Program-made: the position numbers and the translations under genes
From: Pithys albifrons albifrons
Lineage: Eukaryota > Chordata > Aves > Passeriformes > Thamnophilidae
DNA: 64,000 nt
Assembly (NCBI RefSeq): GCF_047495875.1
Contig: NC_092458.1
Location: 111,029,727 to 111,093,726, forward strand
Reading direction: 5' to 3'
Part shown: positions 48,758 through 60,380 of the stretch, one piece after another
Layout: each line of letters begins with the position of its first letter
Position numbering within the stretch: position 1 is the stretch's first letter
Notes under the pieces: model-generated
What the model saw: the letters and a program-made list of their open reading frames with translations, nothing else
Database searches by the model: none
Told to the model about the DNA's origin: nothing

Positions 48758-51700
48758 GAAAAGAAGAATCCAGTGATATTGCTTATCACTGCAGCCTTTG
48801 TCAATCAGAATGGAGATGTGTATACAGCAAAAGAATAGTCAACATAGTGCCTATGGGAAGCTGTGCCCTGATTTTTTTTAATGTTTTCCCAGATTAGGGC
48901 AAGTTATTGTGTGTGTTGACAAGGACTTTAAGAAAGCAGCCATTTGGTGCTCAAATATGCTTTTCCTTGGTGATTTGTAAACAATGGCGAGCTTCAAGAG
49001 TTGAAGTGTTCATTTCTTGATTTCTAGGTAGTATAGGGAAATTTAGGTTTGAAGTGGCAAATCAAGTCAGTGTTTCACTTGAGACAGGAGCTGATGTTGA
49101 TTTACAGCTTGAACTTTTCATCCTGCTTTGGATTCCTAATAACCACACTATAGAAGGCTTTAGCCCAGATGCAGAAGAACATGTGCCTGGACTGAATCAG
49201 GCTTGAGGACCATATATCATTCTCCTGTTTTCAGCAGAGAACACAGTAGCACAAGTATTTATGAAATATCTCTATATCTTAATTTTGTGGACTTATGTAG
49301 CCAAATGTAAGGTTTTACATAATTTGCTGTCCTCTTTGCATTGTTATTTGATGAATTTGCCTAGGCCCCAGTGCAGTATTTAGCTTTCACTTGTGTTTTG
49401 GCCAGGAGTACAGCAGATTTATCTCCCATTGCAAGCAATTGGCTTCCTTTTGTTTTAAATTACTAATTCATTTTGATAACTGATAGCTCACACATTAGAG
49501 TATACAGTGATCCTTAACTGCTCTCTCTATGCCACTGATGACTGCATAGTTTGTCATGGCTTTTAAATGACTGTTAGTTTCTGTATGGTTTTGTCATTGC
49601 TATTGCTCTTTGGGTTTTTCACAGTATTTTTTTCCTATAACCATGTAGATGGATTGATCAGAACCTAATATTATTTAAGATGCAGACAAGCCAGAGTATT
49701 GGCTTGATTTTTATAGCATTATATGTCATTATACTAGAGCCTCACTCCTGTGAGTAGAGATGGAGATAGTCAGTTTAAGCCTTCATAAATGCAAATATGA
49801 ATTTAGGATTTTTGCCATGTGTACCACAGGACTTTTACTGAAATTTGTGTACCGTTTCACTGGAAGACACAAAGTCTCATTAGGATGATTTGCAGGTCTT
49901 GATTTGCCCATTGTACTTGCTATTAGCATCACTAAATGCATGCCAATTTATTTGTCCACTTTTTCTAGATAACTAGTGTGTATTTTGGTTTACTGCCATC
50001 CATAAACTTAATCATCTTTTAGTTGGACTGAAAAATAACTGGTATTAGAATTGTCAAGACAGTGATTTACAAGCTGTTTATGGGATGGGTCTGTGCCCAA
50101 AGTATCAGATTAAACACATCATCTTTTATTAGTTAAAATCCCTGGGGGTCTTTTTTCCTTTTTTTTCCTACTCCATGCCAAGGTTTCTCTTCATCCTTTT
50201 TACTAAGGCAGCTTCCATTGCCTGGTTATTAGCTCTCCTAAACTTTCTCCCTTGCTGTTCCTCAGGTGTGTCAGCACCTCTACATTAACATAAGTGAGCT
50301 TCTTCTGAGCACTCCTACCAATTGCAGATAAGTACCATCGTTTTCCCATGACTCTGGAAAAAGTCTTGACTTATTCCAAGTCGTTACATCTTTGTTCAGC
50401 TTCCATGAAATTACACTGAAACCTCAGCCTGACATTCTTTTCCTTTCTCTATAGTCATAGTCTGAGACCTCAGGCATGTGTGTTTTGAGTGATTTTTTTG
50501 GTGGTGGTTTTTTCTTTTTTTTTGTACATCTGTGTTAAATTAGTCGGAGTCTGATCTTTGTTTTATGAAGTTTACTATCACAGGGAAAGGAAGTATCTTA
50601 GACAGAAAGGAGCAACTGCCACTAAATGTAGTGGAAGTCCTCATGTACATCAATAAGGACACAGTACAGTTAGGGAAACTAAGATTCTAATTTCATCTCT
50701 ATTTCATTTAAAGTTGAGGAAAAAAAAAGAGGATTTTTTTAGATTCCTAAGATATTGCTATAGGAATTGATTGTTGGGGGGTTCGTGTGGGACTGCAAGC
50801 ATGGTGGGAGATTTTCCCATGCCCTCTTGTTTCTGGAGGCTGACTTTTTGCTTGATCTGAATGCTTGAACACTCTTAGAAGTGGGGCTGTGTAATGTAAC
50901 AGGGGTGGTGCTTAGCACCATGAGTTGTGTGGATACTGGTCAAGAATGGGCCTGTTGTACTCAGCTGAAGTGGGAAATGGGGAACATAATAGAGCAGAGA
51001 ATAAACCATGAGCAATTGAATCAAGAGTATTTAGGAATGATAAACTTCATTAGGAGAGGCAGTTGTAAAGGATTTTGAACTACTCGAAGAATCTGGAAGA
51101 GAATCCAGAATTCCTGAGCATCAGACTTTGTTGGGTGTTGGCAAGTAGCCATGAAATTCAGTAACTGAAAATGTCTGCTCCATTTCCCTCTCTTGCTATT
51201 TCACACAGCTGTTGAGGGTTATAATCTTGTATCAGTTAGGAATATCAGAATTCATGTGACTTCTTCAGTTTTAATTTGCCCCCCATTCTCCCTCTGAGTA
51301 TGTATTATAATTGTCTTTAATTACATGTTCACACACTGTCTTTCACTGGATTCTTACTCAATTTAATGGACGGTATTTGGAGAATGAATGAGAGTCATAG
51401 ACTTAATGAAGCTGTTTTCTCTAGGGTCTCTGCTATAACTTGGTGCAGAAATAAAGTCATGTAGTGAATGAAACAGATAAATTAGGAGGAAGAAAAATAA
51501 TGGTTGTCCACTGTAAGCCATTCCAGAAGATTGCTGTTGTTATGGCTTTCAACTTTGCTGTAGTTTAAATCAGCTTTTCATACATGTCTCCAAAGCATTG
51601 CTCATTGTTAATGTCTAGTGACTTCCATGGTAGGTGTCTGAGTAGATTTGTAGACACAAGTGCAGTAAGGAGAAAGGATGACTGCAGTTATCTTGGTGGA

Positions 51701-52006
51701 AATCTGAAGGAAGAAAATAAGAACATTCTTAGAAGCATAGCTACAGGTGGTGATGTGTTGTGCCAGGGATCACAATCTTAAACTTGTGCAACACAGAAGA
51801 ATCAATATCCTATTTCAAAAAGGAAGAGAACTTAAGAGATTTCTAAACCAGAATTGTGTGACTAATTTCTTTTTTTCCTCCTCCTGGTTTGGAGGAAATC
51901 CTGGCAGAGAGTCCAGTGCCTCATCTTGTTCTATGATGCTCTGTCTCATTGTCATTGAGCTCAGTTTCCGTATAAATCTAGTGGAGGGAAATGAGAAAAC
52001 AGATAT
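48758..52006. other. AT-rich non-coding stretch
   Basis: No gene or repeat family recognised. T-rich tracts at 50155-50170 and 50505-50525. Confidence 0.5.
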
Positions 52007-52025
52007 CCCCCCCCCCCCCCCCCCC
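52007..52025. repeat. 19-base poly-C tract
   Basis: An uninterrupted run of 19 C, i.e. G19 on the minus strand, preceded by AGATAT. Such a run can form a G-quadruplex on the minus strand and an i-motif on the plus strand, and is prone to length change and sequencing error. Confidence 0.95.
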
Positions 52026-52301
52026 ATCTTGTAAGGGCCCTGTTCACTGACTTACTCATTTAATAATAGAGGCTATTTAAGGGTTATGTATTTTTTGATA
52101 TAAGTAAGTCTACCAGAGAAATGGCATGAAAGCTAAATGGATGATAGAATGGCTTCTCTTGTCAGTGTCAGCAGACTTTTGTGCAAACTGCTCAGCATTT
52201 GCATGATAAAAGTAGTTGCATTTACGTACTGAAATAGATGCCTTGAAATCCCTTTGGCATTTAGCAGTAGTTGTACTTTTCTGGCAAAATGTTAGGATTA
52301 G

Positions 52302-52809
52302 AAATGCAAAAGGCTAGCCAGCACCTTTCCTTGGTTCTATCTCTTGAACGAAAATGCTGACGGTTTGGAGCCCAAGTTCTTCAGTGTGGATCCCACCACT
52401 CTAGGGCTTTCTGGCTGTACGAGACTTGTTGCCCTGGCACGAAGTCCAGTCCATGAAGGTACTAAAAAGCATTCTCCATCATCCACATCTGATATTGGAT
52501 GGACTGAATTTGATATCCCAGCATGAGAAGTAATGCAAAATAAGTGTGGGCAGTAAACTTCATGTTTTGTGAAATGCTGTATCAGTCAGTGTGGTTTTTT
52601 CTGTTGTTTTTTTTAATTTATTTTAAGCAGTGTGTGGAAAAGAATCATGTAATTAATGAAGCAGCTGTTGGATCTTTCTGAAATCACCTTCACAAAAACA
52701 TTTTTTTAATCAACTTTTTTTTAATAACCAAACAGTATTAGAAATGCTAGCACACTGTTCCCCTGCACAACAGCACACATGTTGAGAATTCATAATAAAA
52801 AAAAAAAAC
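52302..52809 (+). pseudogene. Possible retrocopy or terminal exon of an unrecognised gene
   Basis: The frame 52302-52526 is open for 74 codons to a TGA and, unlike most frames here, has balanced composition with D, G, E, P, S, T and few runs of F/I/K. It includes ENADGLEPKFFSVDP and ends SSTSDIGWTEFDIPA. There is no ATG near its start, so it would be the C-terminal part of something larger. Downstream lies ~270 bases of AT-rich sequence like a 3' UTR, then CATAATAAAAAAAAAAAAC at 52791-52809, which looks like a polyadenylation signal joined to an A tract, i.e. a genomically encoded poly-A tail. A 5'-truncated processed pseudogene fits this; so would a last exon with a nearby A-run. I do not recognise the protein. 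Processed pseudogenes are scarce in birds because CR1 does not prime on poly-A. Confidence 0.3.
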
Positions 52810-55800
52810 AGAAGAGGATTTGCTATGAACAGAGAAAAGTTCTCTGGAGTGCATGTGTGTGGGATAGTTGGTTGTGAGGTTATGGAAATTTTAATGGACT
52901 ACTGTAAATATATCCCTCAGTATTAACTGGGATGCTTTATTTTCCCTGTCTTTAAAGCAATATAACATCATATACCTTTACCTAATGGAAAGATTTTGAT
53001 GAAAATAAATCATAAACAAAATGTTTCTAGACTGCTGAACTCCTGCATTGATGAAGATGGAGAAACACAAGTGCTCAGTTCAGAGAAATGTAGTTATTTT
53101 AAATAAATAATGCCCAAGGATATATATTTAAGGATGAGGAGAATTCTAAAGTATAGTGCATCTTTTCTATAGTAAGAACTTTCAAGATTTTCCCATGTAA
53201 TAGCATTCTATTTTTAACATCATATGAAAAAAAAGTGTAAGCTTTTCTAAGAGCATGCTTTGTAAATTTGAGTTTATAAAGGAAAATTTCAGCAGTGAAT
53301 AATTAGGCTCAATTATATGCCATTACAAAAGGCAGCAGGCTGAATGTCTATTTTTTATGGTACTGTATACTTTTGTCTTTTTGACATAATTAAGGGAAAA
53401 AGTAAATAAATTCCCAGCTTTTAGGTGCAAAACTGGGGATTTTTTTTGCTTGTGAATTTTCATTTAAATGATTTTCAACTATTTTTAACAGAGAGAGAAG
53501 CCTATTTCTTCATCAGAATCAATCAGTCTTATATTCTTGATCATTGTCTTCTGGTCTTTCCTCCTTTATAGTGCACTCAGGTCTTTCTAGAAATGCGGCT
53601 TCCAAAAAAAACCCCCACAATTGTCCTGAGGGATTTTATTTATCAGGTAGACAATAGCAGATTAAGAAGAAAATCAATAAAACAGAATGTGAGTTTTAAA
53701 GTATTTACACTGACTCTAATTGCTCAGTTATTAAGCCATTCAGAATTCTTAGGGATGACCTTCTGTTTAGTTGCTAACTAGTTCTATTCAGTTTTCTTCT
53801 AATTAGCTGAAGAGCAATTCCAACCCGTTATTTGAGTGTGAAAAATCAAAGCTAGTCTTTCACCCTTTTTGAGCTTATTTTTTTATCACTAATGATTTTT
53901 CTTTTTATCTCAAGTTGCTTCTGAATTATCTGTTTGATTTGAAAGTGATATCATTGTGTACTGAAAAAACTGATTTCAACAGTTAACGTTAACTAGGTCT
54001 TTGTTAAGAGTTTGAGGGAAGTGAAAGGAGTGATGGAATGGGCTCTGATATTTTGTGAAATTGTATGGATTTTAAACAAGGTGCTGTAGTTTTGCCTAAA
54101 ATTTCCTTATTTTCCCACCCCCCCAAATAGAAATAAATTTGCATGCCCTGCCAAATATGTGCACAGCAAACAGGACTGCCCTTAGGCTTTCTGTGGCTTT
54201 GAAAAATTTGTCTGTGTAAGAAAGAATTCTCAAGGATTTCTTGTAATTTATCTTTCTTAGCAAGGTTAATCCAGCTCAGTTCAAGTTAGTAGAACCCTGA
54301 TCAAAATAATGGTGCTGTGTATGTAGAGATCACCTGTGGTGCCTGTGAAGCTGGTGGCACAGGGCACCATGAGTCCTGTGCCTGCAAAAGCACTTCCACC
54401 TGGACTTCTCAAACATCTGCATCCTCATTAGTGTGACAGTCTCTGATGCAGTTCCTGGAGCGATAGAAAGGGATGTGTGTCACTTCCTTCAGTGACCTGT
54501 GTGTTAGGCTCTGGGTTTTATTTTTTTCTGCAAGACTCTCCCAGAGAAAAGTGCTTTGGCAATTTATAGCTCTCAAAGGATACTTCCTGATTTTACCCAC
54601 CTTAGATCTTTATGAGGAGAAAGCAAATTTCTTATTTATTCTTTCCTTAATTGAGAAGACTATCATGTCCTCTCTTGACCTGTCATGTCTCTTTCTGGTT
54701 GAAGGGTCATAGTTATTTCTCCTGCAGAAATAATTTGATACCTTGTTACTTGGAAATATATTTCAAGTACAGCTGCTGGAAGAACAAACTCTCATTTCAG
54801 ATGCATCTTTGGCTGGTTCAGCTTTCAAGTATGACTAGGGGAAAATGAGATTCAAGGCTTACCAATGCATTTTAGCTCCAGCTGAATTCAACCATAATAA
54901 AAATATTTTTTGCTGTTTCTTTTCCTTTCAGATATCCCATTCAGGATGTTACTGTGGATTGTAATCTAAACCTTATCCATTGTGAACCAAATCCTAATGT
55001 GATGATAAGACTGAATCTTTAGGTTTTGACTTGACCACAGTAACAGACTGTGTTTATCCATGGAAATAAGATTCTATTTTTTTGAACTGAAACTTAGTTT
55101 TAACCTTTTTGCTGTACCACCTGTGGAAGACTGAGCTTGCCACTCAGTACATTTCCCTTCCTTGACTACAGGTTTCTGAGACTAAGATGTGTTGTTCAGA
55201 GTTCTGCACAGGAGTAAACATCTCATTAACCAATGAAGTTCATAAAGATCAGAGCTTTTCCTAAAAAATATAGATACTGTACTTAAATGCACAATAGCAC
55301 TTTTATTTATGTTATCTTGGGAGCAATTAGAGCACAAACATTGAAACTGAAGTACTTTGTGATTCTGAAAGAAAGATAAGCTAGAGACTATACTGCTTTT
55401 CCTTTTTGAGTAGCAAATGAACAGAAGGGAGGTCAAGGTAGCAAAGATGTTATCCCTTTTTGCACTTTCAAAGATCAGTGTAGTTATTAGTGTGGGTATT
55501 TTTTGTTTTGTTTTTGTGTTTTTGTTGTTTGGGCTTTTTTTTTTAAATTTTAAGATTACATTTAAGGAAAGATTTCTAAAACACTTCTTAATCTCTGCAC
55601 TGAAGTTGTATTGCTTTCCATTTCCTAGTTTGCATTAGGGCCAGCAATTAACAATACCAAACTAATTCTGATTTCAAGGTTTGGAAGACCTCTGAACTTG
55701 TAGAAGCTTAATTAAATGTTGCAAGCTAACAAGACAAAAGTAGCTTTTAACTTTCCATACAAACTTCAGATTTCTCAATTTCATGTATTGAATTAAGATT

Positions 55801-57757
55801 TTAGTGTGTAAGTATTTGAAAAAAAAAAGTTAGATGTTCAGCAGAGCCTGATGTCCATGCAGCATGTGTGGAACTATTTCAAGTTGTATCTTTTTTCAAC
55901 TGCTTTATCCTTCTAAACATCAGTGTAAAGACTGATTCCAGGAATATTTATCTACCAGACAAAATCTATACAATATTAGGAATAAACTTTGAGGCAGACT
56001 GGTAATTTTCAGTAATCAATCTATTTAAAAAAAAATCAAACAAACTAATATTTCTTTCATTATTATTTGTTGTTTTTGTTACATTTTTTGTCTTGACTGT
56101 TGTGTTCAGAAATAATTTGAATGTTCAAAATTATTTTAGTGAATCTGCAATTGAGCAAGTCAAATTTATCTCATCCTGCAAACCAATTATAGTAAATTAC
56201 AGTCATTCAGAACCTAAAGACTGTAATAACTCTGACAGAATTATGAGCAAACTAATGGGTCATTTATTATCAGATAACTTTGCTTTCATTTAAAATGAAT
56301 ATATACTCTGTTATTTTTCCTTCTAACTCAAGAATGGTGTTAAACCAAAAAACTTGAAAGATAGCCTGCTATATTACTGTAGTATAATTCTACTTCTTAC
56401 TGTGTTAACAAAATATATTAGATTGGAATAATATTTTACCAGTAACAGAACTGACCAAGTTAATTTTTCTTTCAATGGAGCCCTTGTTAACACTTTATAT
56501 TTTTCTGTTAGATGAGCACAGTTTGGATAATATTACCCAGGAGGGGAAAAAATAATCCAGTGTTGTTGCTAAAAAGAATATTTGGATTAAAGACTATTCT
56601 CACCATTTTAAATTGTCTTCCTCATCAGAAAGTAGAGCATGATTTTGTTTAGTAATTTGTAGGGTACGTGTGTGGAGTAAAATGTCAAGAGGAAAGCAGG
56701 CATCATGGAGGTATTTTTTAGGTATTTGCTCTCCTAAAAATTGACAGAACTGTCATTGTGTTTGCAGATAAGTTTTAAAATGCGTATGTTGAAATCGGAT
56801 ACAAATGATTCATTGTTTTTTCCACAGCAACAGCAGCAATCACACGCAAATCTGGCTATGCATTGTCTAGCATTGGCACAGTTTATGTACAAAACTCAAA
56901 GGCAAAGAGTTGAGGTTCTGAAAAGTATAAGTTTTTTACTGTGATTGTTTTTGGTTTGTGCACTTTTTCCTATGTGCATATTGGTCGGTTACTTGCTCTA
57001 AAATTGAAAAGTCGTTCCTATTCTTAAACCTGAAATGCCTTCAGATGCAGGTCAGAGAAGCTTGGTGCTTCTTTACTAAATACATCTGCTCTAATGTCAA
57101 ACTTAGTGATGAGCTCTGTTTAATTGTGGGCCTGAGGGGGGGGAACATGAATTCATTGGCTGTCTATAGCTGGAGGCACTTTGGAGAAATGTTTTAATAG
57201 GGTAATTGATTGATGTGATCAACTAGCCTAATCTATAAAATCACAGGGGGATGGAAGAGGCTTTTTAGTAAAGGATAGTTAACAGAAGAGTTCAAAAAGA
57301 TCTGCCATCATGATTAATATCAGTAAGTGCAAGGAGGATCCAAGCATCAACTGCCAAGGAAATAGGTTGCTGAAGGTTGTTACTTCTGATGAACTTAATC
57401 CAAGGGGACTTCAAGCAGGATAATGGGATATGGAGTTGTTAATAATTTTTAATTCAATTTGAGATAGCAGAAAACTAAATAAAGGTGGAAGGAGAAATGG
57501 AAGGATGTAAACCATCAAAATACCTTTTATTCTTCCAAATTATTAGAAGGAATAAAATAGTTGTAAGCAACAAAACATCGTTGGGTGTGGAGTAGTGCTT
57601 GAAATGAAGGTATTTTGCCATCACCTCACTTCTAAGATAAGTACAGAGGAAATGTTAAGTGTGGTAATTATTAATTCCTGTATTGGTACATACAACTTTG
57701 ACTTTTCAGAATACATTTTAGGGGAACTTTGCTTTCATAGACAGTATGTGTGGGAAT
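52810..57757. other. AT-rich non-coding stretch
   Basis: No gene recognised. A T/G-rich tract lies at 55499-55554. Acceptor-like sites with short open reading at 54932 and 56828 are treated in findings. Confidence 0.5.
55499..55554. repeat. T-rich (TTTTG)-type tract
   Basis: Poly-T interrupted by G at irregular spacing, then pure T. Ordinary low-complexity sequence. Confidence 0.8.
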
Positions 57758-57848
57758 TGGGGATGTGGTTTAGTGGTGGACTTGGCAGTGTGAGCTTAAT
57801 GGTTGGACTTCATCTTAAAGGTCTTTTATGAAGAAATTATTCTATGAG
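57758..57848 (+). mobile_element. CR1 LINE 3' end
   Basis: Sense CR1 text 'GGGATGTGGTTTAGTGGTGG' (57759), 'ACTTGGCAGTGTGAGCTTAA', 'TGGTTGGACTTCATCTTAAAG' and 'GTCTTTTATGAAGAAATTATTCTATGAG', where the usual TTCCAACCTAAATGATTCTATG has decayed. The 78-codon open frame 57595-57831 runs into it and is not a gene. Confidence 0.85.
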
Positions 57849-60246
57849 TGGTTGATTAAAGCTCACTGACACAGTGGCAATTTGCAGAAATGAGGGGAAG
57901 ATAGACACCTCTTTGAATAAGTGAATTTTAAGAGACTGTAGTGAATATCCCTGTGGTGGAATGTTTGTATTTATCAGCTATGCTGCCTTTGGTTCTGTCT
58001 CATCTGACCTCAGTTAACTTGGTGAGACAGAGTCATTCTCTGGCATAGATGTACTTGCAGTTCAATTTTGCTCAGACTTCTGTTTCTCCTTTGATCGTTA
58101 GCTACTAAGTGTTTTCTGTTTCATTTTTTTCCCTTCTGCCAGTCTTCAGCAGGACTTTTGTACAACTGTAGTGCGTGTGAATTAATATATATTTTTGAAG
58201 TGCTCTGATTTGTGGTAAATGATTTTTTTGTTCTTCCTTCATTCTAGTTTTGTGTGACAAGTAAAACCACCACAGTGTCATATTGTTATAAAGCCTGTTA
58301 TATCAGTCTGCAATTTTTTATCATGTGGCTGGTTTTGTTGGCATCAGTAGTTATTAATAATGTTTGTAGAGAGAGAAAAATTAGAACCAAGAGATTAACT
58401 GATACTAATAAACTAATAATTATTTTCATAAAGCTATCACAAAAACAATGTGTTACAGTCCACTTTGATTTCATCTTTAAAAGAAAGAAAATGAAATGGA
58501 TCGCTTACGATTGGAAAGTTCAGTCTCTGAATAGCTATGCAACACCAAAATAATCTGTGGTTAAATTCTTTGCTGATAAATGGATACTTGCAATGGCTTG
58601 CTGATTACACTTGAAAAATATGTTGACTGTGACATTTAAATAACCCTGTAACTGTGTGTGTTGCAACAATGAAGCACTACCTTAGTCATCATTTAGTTGT
58701 TCCTGTAACTACGAAGAACATAAAAGAGGAGAAATTTAAGGCCAAATGCCTATTTGAAAAATGTTGTTTGATGGTCCCATATCTAATATTTAGGTGATTA
58801 CTAGTTTAACTCAGAATGAAAAAAAAAAACCACCTAGGACTTCTTTTACTATTTCTTTCTATGAGAGTTGATTTAATTAACTGAATAAAACTACTTTAAA
58901 ATTTCTGGTTATTGACATTTATTGCTGCTTATATTTGGGAATTAGTTTTATTTTACAAATGAAACTAATACTAAATACTGAGTTTAATAGCAAAATGAGT
59001 TGTCTTAACTGTTACAGACAAATCATTTATATTTTAATTCAAAGACACTGAGGCATCTGCAAAAATTGTCAGCTCCTTGAATGTTACAGCAATGTAAGCC
59101 ATAAGAGTGTAAGCTTTGTTTCTTTTCCCCATCCTTTGTCTACAGGAAGGCAGGAGGAATCTGTTGCTCAAGACAGACTCTTAAAGTTAGTAAATAAAGT
59201 GAGAACAATTCTGCTATCATGTGGACAATGGACTAGAAGGAGAAATGTCACAATATGTTAAAAAGGTGGTATCAGATGTGGAGAAAAAAATTAGGCTTGT
59301 AAAGGAAAGCAAAGGCCTTTGCCAACTTGGGCTCTTAGAACTGTACTGGTTAGGATTGTGTGAGGTTGTGTTATCTAATGGAAAGGTTGGTGAAGATGTT
59401 GCGTAGTTGAAAAGCAGCTGAAGAATATGAAGATATAAGAAATAATATAAGAAATAATTGGCCAGGAAGAAGTAAAAGTACTGCTGAAGTTTTGGAGGGT
59501 GCTCTGGAAGGAGGGAAAAAAGTATGTAAGGAAGGCTGAACTGTGTAATAAGTCTTTGAGGGCATTTTAGGTGGAGGAAAGGATGTCTGTGGATGTTGAA
59601 GCTGCAGATATTGAATGGGACAAGAGAAATAGAATAGCAGATTTAAATATTGATATATGGGTTTTAAAGCAATATCATTTTATTTGATTGGAAAACTGTG
59701 GAAAGCAAAATGCAGGAAAGTATTCGAGGGTAAATCAAGCACCACCAAAAAGGAATTGTTTTTTTACCAAGAAAAGAATGTTGTAGAGAAGATGGTGTTT
59801 TGTTTGTTTTTTTTTCTTTTCTAGTGAGTAAAGTGAGCCATTATATATTGATCAGTTTGAAATTAGAAATCAGTCATTCTCTACCACATATCTTTGTGTT
59901 AGGTGAAGCTTGGTGGTTTTTTTGTCTTTTTTTTTTGTTGTTGTTTGTTTGTTTTTTCTGCTTTTGTTGTTTTATTTAATCTACGGGTGAGTGGCAACAG
60001 CCACGTAGCAATGACTGTTTCAGAGGAAAGAAAGCATAAGGTGGCATTAAAAAGTTACTGTCTTCTGCTTTGAGTGTTAAGATCTTGAAGCCATCAAAGT
60101 ATCCTTGTGAAGCAAAGCTGAAAAAATGATATTCAATGCAGTGAGATGTTAAAGGACTTTAGTTCTGACTCTAAAACCAAATACTACTACATAATATGTT
60201 TGTGTGTTCCTGCCGAAAATGGAAGTCAACAGATGAAACACTGATG
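57849..60246. other. AT-rich non-coding stretch
   Basis: No repeat family recognised. It includes the splice-like candidate at 59146-59198, a small direct repeat of ATATAAGAAATA at about 59431-59455, and T-rich tracts at 59795-59823 and 59911-59974. Confidence 0.5.
59911..59974. repeat. T-rich (TTG)/(TTTG) tract
   Basis: Poly-T merging into TTGTTGTTG and TTTG units; simple sequence. Confidence 0.8.
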
Positions 60247-60380
60247 GCCAATGCCCCATCCCTTTCAGTGTTTGGGACATTTGGACAATGCCTTTAATAA
60301 TGTACTTTAACATTTGATCCCCCTGAAGCGGTCAGGCAGTTGGACTAGGTGGTCCTTTCCAACTGAAATACTATTCTAAC
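60247..60380 (+). mobile_element. CR1-type LINE 3' end (variant subfamily)
   Basis: Contains 'GCCAATGCCCCATCCCTTTC', 'AGTGTTTGGGACATTTGGAC', 'AATGCCTTTAATAATGTACT', 'CCTGAAGCGGTCAGGCAG', 'TTGGACTAGGTGGTCCTTTCC' and 'AACTGAAATACTATTCTAAC'. The closing part parallels the CR1 3' UTR pattern (ggac-tagatgat...ttccaact...attcta). It matches a distinct 3' UTR variant frequent in passerine genomes, different from the copies at 8.03, 31.57 and 57.76 kb. Confidence 0.8.
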
